The position numbers and the translations under genes are program-made. Of a stretch of DNA of 42,597 bases, positions 8,735 through 17,316 are shown piece by piece (the first letter of the stretch is position 1; each line of letters opens with the position of its first letter). Under the pieces are notes generated by a model. It searched no databases and was not told the DNA's origin. It was given only the letters and a program-made list of their open reading frames with translations. The DNA is from Vibrio halioticoli NBRC 102217 (GTDB lineage Bacteria > Pseudomonadota > Gammaproteobacteria > Enterobacterales > Vibrionaceae): the NCBI RefSeq assembly GCF_000496695.1, contig NZ_BAUJ01000044.1, positions 1-42,597 of the forward strand, in the 5' to 3' direction.

Positions 8735-9451
8735 ATGCGCACACTGTTTATCTCTGATCTGCACCTCACTCCCTCGCACGCTGAAATGACAGAGGCTTTT
8801 ATTCGCTTTATGCGTGAAGATGCCCCTGGCGCGGACGCTCTGTATATTTTGGGCGATTTATTTGAGTTTTGGGTGGGTGATGATGATGACTCCCCATTAA
8901 ATCATACTGTGATAAACGAAATCAGAAGATTGGTCGAATCTGGTACACCATGCTTTTTCACTCAAGGTAACCGAGACTTTCTAGTGGGCAAACTGTTCCA
9001 ACAAAAAAGCGGTGCAACCTTGCTAGGTGATGAAACCTTAATCGATTTATACGGAACCCCTACCCTACTATTGCACGGCGATACCCTTTGTACTGACGAT
9101 GTAAAATATCAAAAGTTTCGCCAGAAGGTACATATGAAGTGGCTACAATGGGTGTATAACCATATTCCGTTGAGTCTACGTCGTAAATTGGTCAAGAAAG
9201 TACAAAACAACGCCAATGACGAAAAGAAAACCAAGTCTTATGACATTATGGATGTCAACCAAGCAGCGGTTATGGATGCAATGCAACGTCATAACGCACA
9301 ATTAATGATTCATGGGCACACTCATCGTCCCAATATTCATCACTTAGATGATAATAATCGTCGACGCATTGTACTAGGCGACTGGTATACCCAAGCCTCA
9401 ATTCTTGAAATTAGCGCCGAAAACACCCGTTTATATAATTGCCCATTATGA
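8735..9451 (+). CDS. lpxH: UDP-2,3-diacylglucosamine diphosphatase
   Basis: Peripheral inner-membrane enzyme of lipid A synthesis that cleaves UDP-2,3-diacylglucosamine to lipid X and UMP. The 239-residue protein (240 in E. coli) has the calcineurin-like metal motifs DLH (8-10), GDLFEFWVGDD (40-50), GNRD (78-81) and GHTH near the C-terminus. The ATG at 8735 gives MRTLFISDLHL and has AAGGA 11 bases upstream. An earlier in-frame start at 8702 would begin inside the ppiB terminator stem and add 11 atypical residues. Confidence 0.96.
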   Translation: MRTLFISDLHLTPSHAEMTEAFIRFMREDAPGADALYILGDLFEFWVGDDDDSPLNHTVINEIRRLVESGTPCFFTQGNRDFLVGKLFQQKSGATLLGDETLIDLYGTPTLLLHGDTLCTDDVKYQKFRQKVHMKWLQWVYNHIPLSLRRKLVKKVQNNANDEKKTKSYDIMDVNQAAVMDAMQRHNAQLMIHGHTHRPNIHHLDDNNRRRIVLGDWYTQASILEISAENTRLYNCPL

Positions 9452-9559
9452 TCTGATAATAAATTTGCCAAGCAGTCGACATTTTTTAATATAGACTATT
9501 CACTCTATTTATATTAGGTTTATTCTTTAATGTAATCTTTTATTATCGAAGACGTTTTT

Positions 9560-10300
9560 GTGTACAGTTCTTATATAGCTCGACAACCTATTTTTAATAG
9601 CAGCGGTGTTCCTGTTGCCTATGAATTACTTTACCGAAACAGTCTTATAAATGCCTGTCCCAAAGTCGATGGCGATTACGCTACTCGTTCGATTTTAACC
9701 GACCTTTTACTGGATAAAACTCATAAATTACTCGATGGTATCTGCGGTTATATCAATTTTTCCCATCAAAGCATTATCGCTAAACTGCCTTTGTGTCTAC
9801 CAAAAGGCAACTTTGTCATTGAGGTCTTAGAAGGCGATAACCCAAGTATTGAACTGCTTGATGCCATCAAAGAGTTGGGTGAACAAGGGTACACACTTGC
9901 TCTGGATGATTTTATTCCATCCAAAGCTTGGGAACCTATTCTCCCTTTTATCTCAATTATTAAGTTTGATATAAACCTATATGCAATTGAGGATGCAAAA
10001 TCATTTATACAGCAATATAAAGATCTTGGTATTCAATTTGTTGCAGAAAAAATAGAATATTTTTCACAATATCAACAAGCGCTCAACGCTGGGTTTCATT
10101 TATTCCAAGGCTATTATTTATCTAGACCACAGATTCTTAAAAAACAAATACTTAGCGAAAAATATCCCGTACAATTTCATGCTGTTTATAAAACACTAAG
10201 ACATGATAATATTGCTTTAATTAACAGCTTGGATCTATCAAACTTCTATGCCGCGAATGACATAACCCAATCACCTTCACATCAATTTATCTCTCTATAA
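9560..10300 (+). CDS. stand-alone EAL-domain protein of the EAL-HDOD type, lacking HDOD
   Basis: This 246-residue protein is related to cyclic-di-GMP phosphodiesterase domains. It begins YIARQPIFNSSG and YELLYR, like the EAL half of EAL-HDOD (YuxH/CdgJ-like) signalling proteins, but it stops where the HDOD domain would begin. The EAL triplet reads ELL. The Asn in INFS, Glu in VIEVLE, paired Asp in ALDDF, Lys in IKFD, Glu in VAEKIE and Gln in FQGYYLSRP are all kept, while the loop after DDF is IPSKAW instead of the usual GTG. It may bind but not hydrolyse c-di-GMP. The start is GTG; no transmembrane segment is seen. No clear terminator follows before the YchJ gene. Confidence 0.82.
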   Translation: MYSSYIARQPIFNSSGVPVAYELLYRNSLINACPKVDGDYATRSILTDLLLDKTHKLLDGICGYINFSHQSIIAKLPLCLPKGNFVIEVLEGDNPSIELLDAIKELGEQGYTLALDDFIPSKAWEPILPFISIIKFDINLYAIEDAKSFIQQYKDLGIQFVAEKIEYFSQYQQALNAGFHLFQGYYLSRPQILKKQILSEKYPVQFHAVYKTLRHDNIALINSLDLSNFYAANDITQSPSHQFISL

Positions 10301-10373
10301 CCAAGAGAGCGAAGAATAAAACATCTAAGCAGTGTTATAATCAACATCAATTTACGACTTAATACTTTGACCT

Positions 10374-10868
10374 ATGACCTCTATTGCCACTGCTTTGTGT
10401 CGCTGCCACAGCAATAAAACTTACCAAGATTGCTGTCAGCCTATTCATATCAACCCCAAAAGCGCTTCAATGCCAGAGCAGTTGATGCGCGCGCGCTATT
10501 GTGCACATGAATTAAACTTGGTGGAGTTTGTTATTCAAACCTATCATCCGAGTTGTAATGCTGACAGTGACGCTGATGCCATAGCGCAATCTGTTCAAGG
10601 GGATTGGTCAAAGCTTGAAGTTGTCAGTAGTGAAGCTGGAAGCAACGACAACGAAGGTTTCGTTACCTTTAATGCTTATTTTACTGAAGATAAACGTCGA
10701 TACAGCTTTACTGAAAAGTCGCGTTTTGTAAGAGAAGATGGACAATGGTTCTACATTGATGGCGAAATGTACGATTATCCTTTAGCGGTTAAAAAAACCG
10801 TCGTCGGTCGTAACGATCCTTGCACATGTGGTAGTGGTAAGAAATTTAAGAAGTGCTGCGGTGCTTGA
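10374..10868 (+). CDS. YchJ-family protein with two SEC-C motifs
   Basis: This 164-residue protein has zinc-binding SEC-C-like cysteine clusters at both ends: [13 protein letters not shown] at about 9-21 and [16 protein letters not shown] at about 147-162. Between them is an NTF2-like YchJ domain (UPF0225). The C-terminal SEC-C motif is the type SecA uses to bind SecB and the ribosome, but the function of YchJ is not known to me. It lies 73 bases after the EAL gene and ends at a bidirectional terminator facing hisIE. Confidence 0.9.
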   Translation: MTSIATALCRCHSNKTYQDCCQPIHINPKSASMPEQLMRARYCAHELNLVEFVIQTYHPSCNADSDADAIAQSVQGDWSKLEVVSSEAGSNDNEGFVTFNAYFTEDKRRYSFTEKSRFVREDGQWFYIDGEMYDYPLAVKKTVVGRNDPCTCGSGKKFKKCCGA

Positions 10869-10890
10869 GTCTTCTATTGTTTAGACAATA

Positions 10891-10929
10891 AAAAACCATT
10901 TCACCAATACAGATTGAGAAATGGTTTTT
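10891..10929. terminator. bidirectional terminator between the ychJ-like gene and hisIE
   Basis: AAAAACCATTTC (10891-10902) pairs with GAAATGGTTTTT (10918-10929) around a 15-base loop, with T-runs usable in either direction between convergent genes. Confidence 0.8.
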
Positions 10930-10951
10930 GTCGTTGGACTTAGAGCTAGAC

Positions 10952-11587
10952 TTATTTGTGACGTTCTTTTAATTTGTTGACCACGTCATTGAGTGACAAG
11001 CCTTGATCTTGCAATAGCACTAACAAATGGTAGATAAGATCAGCCGATTCACACACTAATTCCGCCTTATCGCCCGACGTCGCCGCAAGCGCGACTTCAA
11101 CACCCTCTTCGCCCACTTTCTGCGATATACGCTTGGTGCCACGGGCATACAAGCTAGCGGTGTAGGAAGAGTCTGGATCGGCATGTTTACGCTCACCCAA
11201 TAGGGTTTCAAGTTGATGAAGCCAAACCATTTGCGACTCTTCTTGAGAATCCGTATCCCAACAAGTGGTCGTTCCTTTGTGGCATGTAGGCCCTACCGGA
11301 TTCACTTTCACCAGCAAGGTATCGTTGTCGCAGTCTAACGACATATTTTTAAGCTTCAATACGTTGCCAGAGGTTTCACCTTTGGTCCATAAGCATTGCT
11401 TAGTGCGAGAAAAGAAAGTCACAAGACCTGTTTCTCCCGTTTTCTGTAGCGACTCTGGGCTCATGTAACCCATCATGAGTACTTGGCTAGAGGTAAAGTC
11501 CTGAACAATCGCCGGCACTAAACCATCAACTTTGTCCCAGTCAATACGTTCAGCCAACGTTGTTAACTCACTTAATGTTAAACTCAT
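10952..11587 (-). CDS. hisI: bifunctional phosphoribosyl-AMP cyclohydrolase / phosphoribosyl-ATP pyrophosphatase
   Basis: Catalyses steps 2 and 3 of histidine synthesis (HisIE fusion, 211 residues). The N-terminal cyclohydrolase half has the metal-binding CDNDTLL and the cysteine-containing [12 protein letters not shown] segment. The C-terminal pyrophosphatase half has [20 protein letters not shown] and the acidic helix GVEVALAA. Its ATG overlaps the hisF stop (ATGA), so the two are translationally coupled. Together with hisF it forms a two-gene unit cut off from the rest of the his operon by about 7 kb. Confidence 0.97.
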   Translation of the reverse strand: MSLTLSELTTLAERIDWDKVDGLVPAIVQDFTSSQVLMMGYMSPESLQKTGETGLVTFFSRTKQCLWTKGETSGNVLKLKNMSLDCDNDTLLVKVNPVGPTCHKGTTTCWDTDSQEESQMVWLHQLETLLGERKHADPDSSYTASLYARGTKRISQKVGEEGVEVALAATSGDKAELVCESADLIYHLLVLLQDQGLSLNDVVNKLKERHK

Positions 11588-12357
11588 ATTCTTACCTCTA
11601 CTGCTTGGGTTTTCAGGTATTGCTTCAGTTCACCGATATTGATGATCTGTTTATGAAATACAGATGCTGCCAATGCACCATCTACGTTGGTTTTATTAAA
11701 GGCTTCAGCAAAGTGCTCCATTGCACCTGCGCCGCCAGAGGCAATCAAAGGCACCTTACACACTTCGCGTACCATGTTTAATTGAGTAATATCATAGCCG
11801 TTACGAACGCCATCTTGGTTCATCATGTTAAGCACGATTTCACCTGCGCCGCGACGTTGTACTTCTTGTACCCAGTCTTTGGTTTCCCACTGAGTCGCTT
11901 TAGTGCGCACTTCATCACCGGTAAACTGATAAACCTGATATTTACCTGTCTCTTTATCAAAGAAGGAGTCAATGCCCACGACGATACATTGCACGCCAAA
12001 TTTATCGGCTAGATGGGTAATAAGCTCTGGATTTGCTAATGCTGGGGAGTTAATTGATACTTTATCAGCACCAAATTCTAAAATGCGCGAAGCGTCTTCT
12101 GCTGATTTAATGCCACCAGCCACACAGAATGGAATATCGATAACTTCAGCTACTCGAGCAACCCAGCTTTTATCGACCACTCGGCCATCGCTAGACGCGG
12201 TAATATCATAAAAGACTAATTCGTCGGCACCTTCTTCCGCATATCGCTGCGCTAAAGGAACGATATCACCAATGATTTCATGGTTTCGAAACTGAACACC
12301 TTTTACGACTTGCCCATCACGGACATCCAAACAAGGAATTATTCTCTTAGCTAACAT
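11584..12357 (-). CDS. hisF: imidazole glycerol phosphate synthase, cyclase subunit
   Basis: Uses ammonia from HisH to convert PRFAR to imidazole glycerol phosphate and AICAR. The 257-residue TIM barrel shows the catalytic Asp11 in PCLDVRDG and the second Asp in VVGIDS (about 130), with phosphate loops VAGGIKS and [13 protein letters not shown] ribosome site lies close to the ATG. In most Vibrio his operons hisF directly follows hisA; here hisA ends at a terminator 7 kb upstream in transcription order, so hisF needs its own promoter. I could not pick one with confidence. Confidence 0.97.
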   Translation of the reverse strand: MLAKRIIPCLDVRDGQVVKGVQFRNHEIIGDIVPLAQRYAEEGADELVFYDITASSDGRVVDKSWVARVAEVIDIPFCVAGGIKSAEDASRILEFGADKVSINSPALANPELITHLADKFGVQCIVVGIDSFFDKETGKYQVYQFTGDEVRTKATQWETKDWVQEVQRRGAGEIVLNMMNQDGVRNGYDITQLNMVREVCKVPLIASGGAGAMEHFAEAFNKTNVDGALAASVFHKQIINIGELKQYLKTQAVEVRI

Positions 12358-12933
12358 CTAACAAGCCACCATTAAGTCTTTGAAATAACATTTGTTAATT
12401 CCATTTAAATTTCTTATAGCCTTCAAAAATCAACAATAAATCAGCATGAGAAAAAGTCAGTCACAAAAGGTGTTTGTCTTGCTATCAAAAAAGCTGAATA
12501 TCAATGAATTTTTATGCACGGCTAAATCGTTAAATCATAAAGACAATGTACACATTTTTGGTATACATAAAAAGACTAAAAGCAAAGTTTATCCCCATAA
12601 TACCGGTATGAATGTAAGGTTTATAAGATTACCAACGAGTGCATGAAGCCAAGTGCTATCAACCTTATGTGTAATTTAAGTCGCCTAATAGTCATTATCT
12701 ATCATATAAATGGAATATGAGTTCTAAAGCTATTGCAGTTAACTATAACCAAGCTCACAATTATACTTAGCTTAGGTAACGTACACTGACTAAGACCCAT
12801 TATCGGCAGTCAATTGTTCAAACTCCTGCGCCAATAAGCTGTTTATTCAACAAATACACCAATGAAGCCCGAAACAACATCGCAATCAAAACACGATAAC
12901 CGCCTGTTTTGTACGAGTAAGAAAAGAGTGTCC
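12358..12933. other. 575-base intergenic region between hisF and the MATE gene
   Basis: An AT-rich divergent region that must hold promoters for hisF-hisIE (minus) and the MATE exporter (plus). A 66-codon ORF (12446-12646, plus) has no ribosome site and no recognisable features, so I do not call it a gene. I see no terminal repeats, target duplications or integrase remnant that would explain the break in the his operon. Confidence 0.5.
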
Positions 12934-14295
12934 ATGTTCAGCAAAAATAATCAATACATTAAAAAGAACGTCAAAATGGCTTGGCCAATCGCCATTAACG
13001 CCTTGTTGATGCAAGGCATGTTGATGATTGATACCTTACTCATTTCGCCACTCGGTGAAGGAGCACTGGCTTCTATGGGTATCGCCAGTACTATCGTGGC
13101 GTTAATGCTAGGGATGCAAAACGCACTGGCCAATGGTTCACAAAATGTATTGTCGCGCGCGGTAGGTTCGGGTAAAAACGAGCTCATCTCTAAATCATTC
13201 TTATCTGGGATGATGATTAACCTCTCTTTCGCTTTGGTCTTTTTCCTTTTAATTACGCTCTTTAAATGGCCAATCATTAAACTGCTGAGCCATAACGTGG
13301 ATCTGTATGATGATATTGACGCTTATCTGTCAATTATCAAATACACTCTACTGCTAACAGGGGTATCTCAGGTATCGATTGCGCTCTTTAACGCGATGGG
13401 CAAAACCAAAATGCCTCTTATCAGTTACCTTTTCACCATGCCAATTAACGCCGTTGCGTCTTATTATCTTATTCACGGCATTGGCAGTTTTTCCGGTATT
13501 GGCATTGCAGGTGCCGCTCTTGGCTCTGTCGTTGCACTCGGACTACGAATGTTGTTTCTTTTGCTGTGCCTTAAATATCAAAAAACAGCGCACCTTTCGC
13601 TTACACAAGCAGTGCAAGGCATACGCAGCAATGTCGTTCTGCACTTTAAAGAAATCTTCCCTATTGCCGCCAACATGGTAGTGCTGACCATGGGGATGGC
13701 GCTCTATAACGCGTTATACGCGCAATTGCCCACAGAATCGTATGCCGCAGTGGTCATGATCACGCCTTGGCTTACCGCTTTAGCGCAATTTGTTGTCGCT
13801 TGGGCCGTCTCCTCTGCCATTACTATTTCCCAAGCTATCGGGTCTAACAACTTAGAGACCTTAGATTCAGACGTTGCACTCAGCATTCGTGTCACCGTTG
13901 GCGTCTCAATGATCATTGCCTGTGCCTCATTTATATTGAGCTTAGTGGTTGAAAAGATTTACCCCGGACATTCACAAGTCACCTATGACGCCCTAAAAAG
14001 CATCGCACCGCTGTACATCCTAATGCCACTGATTCAAGGCTACGTCACCGTACATGGACAAGTGTTACGCGCATTAGGCAAAACCACAGCCGTCTTTAAC
14101 ATCAATTTTGTTACCCGTTGGGTCATTGCCCTACCCTTATTTGCGTTTGTCGTCTTAGTATTAAAAGCATCCATTTTTTGGATCTACGCCGTCACTGTCC
14201 TAGAGCAAATATTGAAAATACCGTCTATGCGCAGATTGGCTAAGAAATTCTTGGCTGAGTTTGATAGTAAGAAGGCGAAGGAGTTGATGTATTAG
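12934..14295 (+). CDS. MATE-family multidrug/Na+ or H+ antiporter
   Basis: Inner-membrane exporter of 453 residues with about twelve hydrophobic helices in two six-helix halves, the MATE arrangement. Typical features include the N-terminal IKKNVKMAWPIAINALLMQG helix, the GEGALASMG segment and many small residues in the helices. I prefer the ATG at 12934 because AAGAG sits just upstream. The start at 12862 has no ribosome site and would add a charged 24-residue tail. Substrates are probably cationic drugs or metabolites, but the sequence does not say which. It is the first gene of the block that separates the two his segments. Confidence 0.9.
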   Translation: MFSKNNQYIKKNVKMAWPIAINALLMQGMLMIDTLLISPLGEGALASMGIASTIVALMLGMQNALANGSQNVLSRAVGSGKNELISKSFLSGMMINLSFALVFFLLITLFKWPIIKLLSHNVDLYDDIDAYLSIIKYTLLLTGVSQVSIALFNAMGKTKMPLISYLFTMPINAVASYYLIHGIGSFSGIGIAGAALGSVVALGLRMLFLLLCLKYQKTAHLSLTQAVQGIRSNVVLHFKEIFPIAANMVVLTMGMALYNALYAQLPTESYAAVVMITPWLTALAQFVVAWAVSSAITISQAIGSNNLETLDSDVALSIRVTVGVSMIIACASFILSLVVEKIYPGHSQVTYDALKSIAPLYILMPLIQGYVTVHGQVLRALGKTTAVFNINFVTRWVIALPLFAFVVLVLKASIFWIYAVTVLEQILKIPSMRRLAKKFLAEFDSKKAKELMY

Positions 14296-14301
14296 AGAGT
14301 G

Positions 14302-14350
14302 GTATTTAGAGACTGATATTTAGGGGCAGGTATTTAGGGACTAGGTATAG
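14302..14350. repeat. short degenerate tandem repeat after the MATE gene
   Basis: About three and a half copies of a 14-15-base unit, GTATTTAGAGACTG / ATATTTAGGGGCAG / GTATTTAGGGACTAG / GTATAG, begin seven bases after the MATE stop codon. It has no coding role and probably arose by slippage. Confidence 0.7.
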
Positions 14351-14374
14351 ATACGCCTAGTTAATTAGGCGTAT
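14351..14374. terminator. hairpin between the convergent MATE and FISUMP genes
   Basis: ATACGCCTA and TAGGCGTAT form a perfect nine-pair stem with a six-base loop. It overlaps the stop codon of the minus-strand gene and lacks a T-run on either side, so a terminator role is only possible. Confidence 0.35.
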
Positions 14375-15077
14375 TCAAATCAACTCTCACACAACGAACC
14401 GAAAACATATAATCCTTCGAGCTTGTTGCACGGCGAATTTCACTTTTGTGTGTATTCCACCAAGAGTATGCGAGGGTACGTATGATGCCTTGCTTGTCGG
14501 TGGCGCTGCTTGCGGTCCAAAATTCGGTATAGGCGCCTTGAGTAATATAAAACCCGTGTAACTTTACCCCTGCTGGGCGGGCTGAGAAATGACGTTTATT
14601 GACCAAGGATGGGACAAACTTATTAAATACGCCTTGAGGCTGCGCTTCTTTTAATTGCAAGCCTATATGTTGCTTTGCGCCGCGCCAGCCTTGTTGGTCA
14701 AGTTGTTCTTCTGGCATACCCATAGTGCGTTCTAACACTTTCCAATCATCATCAGTGGCGACACGCCAACCTTTAGGGCATAACTTGCGAGCGTCCGTCA
14801 CATCATGCCAGCTGTATAAACGGCCATATTTAGCTAGGTTGGCTAGATCATCTTTTGGAATAAACCCCGTATTAACGGATGAACCATCTTGAAATTGAGT
14901 GCTTCTTAGATTCTCTGCCAACCACTCTTGATCACCAATTTTAACAGTGCGGTAAATGTTACCCTCTGCATCTTGAACGGTATTTTGAGTTTGGATTAAA
15001 TCTGAATCGGTGTTGTTCGCAAATGATGATGTCGCAAGAACCATACTGACCCCTATAGATAAAATGAACGTTTTCAC
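14361..15077 (-). CDS. exported FISUMP-domain protein (Fibrobacter succinogenes major paralogous domain)
   Basis: A 238-residue exported protein of unknown role. A signal peptide (about 1-20, cleavage after SSFA) precedes a domain with the hallmarks of the FISUMP family: DAEGNIYRTVKIGDQEW near 36-52, then AENLR, RLYSWHD, CPKGWRVATDDDW and the C-terminal SVRCVRV. The family is abundant in Fibrobacteres and Bacteroidetes and less familiar in Vibrio, which suggests transfer. It lacks a lipobox, so it should be periplasmic or secreted. It follows the Fic gene on the same strand after 93 bases and could share its transcript. Confidence 0.82.
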   Translation of the reverse strand: MKTFILSIGVSMVLATSSFANNTDSDLIQTQNTVQDAEGNIYRTVKIGDQEWLAENLRSTQFQDGSSVNTGFIPKDDLANLAKYGRLYSWHDVTDARKLCPKGWRVATDDDWKVLERTMGMPEEQLDQQGWRGAKQHIGLQLKEAQPQGVFNKFVPSLVNKRHFSARPAGVKLHGFYITQGAYTEFWTASSATDKQGIIRTLAYSWWNTHKSEIRRATSSKDYMFSVRCVRVDLNTPN

Positions 15078-15170
15078 AGTGGTAATGCCATTAACAGTAT
15101 GTGGATACTTTAGCGTTCAAACGAGGGCTAATCTAGGCGAGATGATCTTTAAAAGATGCCTATTTGTATC

Positions 15171-15881
15171 TTATTGACCAATATTGAGATCTAATTGAAA
15201 ATTTTTGATGATCTGTTTATTAAGGCAACTACGCAAGAACTGATTCATCGGCTGCATATCATTACTTGCATAGAAGTCTAACATTAAAGTGTTAAATTCC
15301 TGCTGACGTTTAGCAGGAACATTTATGATAGGAAAACCTACTGATAGTAAAATTCCATTCATCATAAAACGACCTGTTCGTTTATTCACATCCCAGAAAA
15401 ACTGAGCTCGTGCCATCTGTAGAAAAGCAGTAATGGCTCGATCATAAATATCACTACAAGCATCAACTAAAGTTTGTACTTCTGTCCATTTTTCATTGAG
15501 ATCTTGTGGTGCTGGAGGTTCATAATCAGACCCCGTGATTGATACATAACCAGAACGAAACTTGCCCCGTTCTAATGCTTCTTCTTCACCTGCAATATTA
15601 TGTAGTAGCAATGCAGTTTCTTTTGAAAAGAGAAATTCCGATGAATCGACGAGCTCAAAAATACGCTCCCAAGTTTTCGCTTGGTTGAGCGCCATATTTT
15701 GATCACTGATACGATGTCCACCAACCGTTATACCATCAAGGATTGTTTGAACCTCAGGTAGCGTCATGGCAACACCTTCTAGGTTCACAGCATCATAAAC
15801 CAAAGCTGGCACATCACGTTTGGCTAACTGTTTAGCTAGAGGAATATTCGGCTTCATGCCCCATTTAGTTTCAGTGAACAT
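15171..15881 (-). CDS. Fic-domain protein with the catalytic histidine replaced by glutamine
   Basis: Fic proteins usually transfer AMP or another phosphate-containing group to a target protein. This 236-residue protein has the helical Fic fold and a motif at 160-171 reading QFFWDVNKRTGR, against the usual HxFxDGNKRxxR: the catalytic His is Gln160. The Asn, Lys and Arg residues of the phosphate loop remain. The flap region FRSGYVSITGSDY (109-120) is present. An N-terminal segment AVNLEG (31-36) resembles the (S/T)xxxE(G/N) inhibitory motif with Glu35 kept and Ala for Ser. I chose the ATG at 15881 because CGGAAA precedes it; upstream ATG/GTG codons exist. No antitoxin-like partner gene adjoins it. 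Confidence 0.88.
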   Translation of the reverse strand: MFTETKWGMKPNIPLAKQLAKRDVPALVYDAVNLEGVAMTLPEVQTILDGITVGGHRISDQNMALNQAKTWERIFELVDSSEFLFSKETALLLHNIAGEEEALERGKFRSGYVSITGSDYEPPAPQDLNEKWTEVQTLVDACSDIYDRAITAFLQMARAQFFWDVNKRTGRFMMNGILLSVGFPIINVPAKRQQEFNTLMLDFYASNDMQPMNQFLRSCLNKQIIKNFQLDLNIGQ

Positions 15882-15912
15882 ATTTATTTTTCCGCTCATG
15901 TAATACACGCGA

Positions 15913-15941
15913 ATTATACACCGTTTAGTTCGTATCAGAAC
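15913..15941 (-). promoter_or_regulatory. candidate promoter of the Fic gene
   Basis: On the minus strand TGTATAAT gives an extended perfect -10 (TATAAT at 15913-15918). The -35 region is weak (TTCTGA) and overlaps the small inverted repeat GTTC-N6-GAAC (15928-15941), which might be an operator. Confidence 0.4.
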
Positions 15942-16124
15942 AGTTCAAATTTAGGGCATTAAATACGAAGGCACGTTTGTAATTCTTTACCTCGATATAA
16001 AAGCCCTTGAATCAAAGTAATCCCTATCTTTACCATTGCATTACTATCAAATAAATTGCACATGCAATTAAAGAACGTAATATTAAAGTTCAGTCCGTTA
16101 ACACCGCAGGCATAAACCGATTCC

Positions 16125-17288
16125 ATGAGCAAAATATCCACCTACTTAATACCTATCATTATCACCTCTCTCACCGCCTGTGGCTCTAACAACGATGTGC
16201 CTTATCACTATCAAAGCGCCGACACATTGAGTCCTTACCAACAAGCGAGCTTTGAGCAGTATGTATTAGAGACTCAACAATGGATGAAGCTTGAACGAAA
16301 TTTTATTACCGATGACATAGACAAAGAAATCGCCTTGAACTCGCCACAAGAATATCGCCCTAGCAAACCCAATGGTGAGGCCATCCTTTTGGTACACGGT
16401 TTAGGTGATTCGCCCTACTCTTTTTCTGATATTGCGCAGCGATTAAGTGACAAAGGGTATTTAGTTAGAACTGTGCTGCTTCCTGGGCATGGCTCTAAAG
16501 TGGGCGATCTTAAACTGGTATCGGCGGATATATGGCAACAAAGCGTGGAGCACCAAATCGCCCTGCTTAAACAACAATCAGAGAATATTTGGCTTGGCGG
16601 TTATTCTACTGGGGCAAATATAGTCACGCACTATGCGTTAACAGACAGCGCCATCAAGGGGTTAATTTTGTACTCGCCTGCCTTTAACGGCAGTTCAGAT
16701 CTGCTGCCTATGGCAAAATACGCACAATATGTGATTGAGTGGGCCGACCAAGATCCTGAAACCAATTATCTGCGTTACGATTCATTGCCGATGACGGCGG
16801 CCGCTAGCTATTATGAGACAACTCAGCGCGTACAACATGCACTAAAATCGAATCCTAAATACTCAAAGCCTGTATTTATGTTAATCAGTGAAGGCGATAC
16901 GGTGGTGGATAAATACTTTGCGGTGGAACAATTTGCGAACCGATTTGATAACCCCAATTCACAGCTAATTTGGCTAGGCAGTAACCCTCCCCTAAAAGCA
17001 CGTACTACCGCTTACAACATGAATTTACCCGAACAACGCATTAGCGAGGGATCGCACATGGCCGGTTTGTTCTCACCAAGTAATCCCGAATATGGCGTTA
17101 ATGGCAAAAATCGGCTGTGTAATAATGGACAAGGGGCGGAGCTCGAGTTGCAATGCCTAGATGGCGCGACTGTATGGTATTCGTCTTATGGTTATGTAGA
17201 AGAAGGCAAGATACACGCGCGTCTTACTTACAACCCCTACTTTGAGCAAAGCTTAGCGAGCATGCAGCAAGTGTTATTAAGTGATTAA
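16125..17288 (+). CDS. lipoprotein alpha/beta hydrolase (serine hydrolase, lipase-like)
   Basis: A 387-residue envelope lipoprotein with lipobox LTAC (Cys19). The hydrolase fold shows the oxyanion segment LLVHGLGDSPYS (88-99), the nucleophile elbow GYSTG (Ser161), the acid in SEGDTVVD (Asp258) and the base in EGSHMAG (His311). That is a complete triad in the order expected of monoacylglycerol-lipase/S33-type hydrolases. The substrate, perhaps a lipid or ester, cannot be read from sequence. It is divergent from Fic and convergent with the AraC-type gene, so it stands alone. Confidence 0.87.
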   Translation: MSKISTYLIPIIITSLTACGSNNDVPYHYQSADTLSPYQQASFEQYVLETQQWMKLERNFITDDIDKEIALNSPQEYRPSKPNGEAILLVHGLGDSPYSFSDIAQRLSDKGYLVRTVLLPGHGSKVGDLKLVSADIWQQSVEHQIALLKQQSENIWLGGYSTGANIVTHYALTDSAIKGLILYSPAFNGSSDLLPMAKYAQYVIEWADQDPETNYLRYDSLPMTAAASYYETTQRVQHALKSNPKYSKPVFMLISEGDTVVDKYFAVEQFANRFDNPNSQLIWLGSNPPLKARTTAYNMNLPEQRISEGSHMAGLFSPSNPEYGVNGKNRLCNNGQGAELELQCLDGATVWYSSYGYVEEGKIHARLTYNPYFEQSLASMQQVLLSD

Positions 17289-17311
17289 TCGAGTCTGCTC
17301 GTTTAATCACT
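17280..17311. terminator. hairpin between the hydrolase and AraC-type genes
   Basis: A 14-base inverted repeat with one mismatch (AGTGATTAATCGAG against CTCGTTTAATCACT) overlaps the hydrolase stop codon between two convergent genes. There is no clear T-run, so the terminator call is tentative. Confidence 0.4.
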
Positions 17312-17316
17312 TGCCA

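Noticed and set aside
12446..12646. 66-codon ORF in the hisF-MATE gap
   Set aside because: No ribosome site, no recognised motif, and it lies in a likely promoter region.
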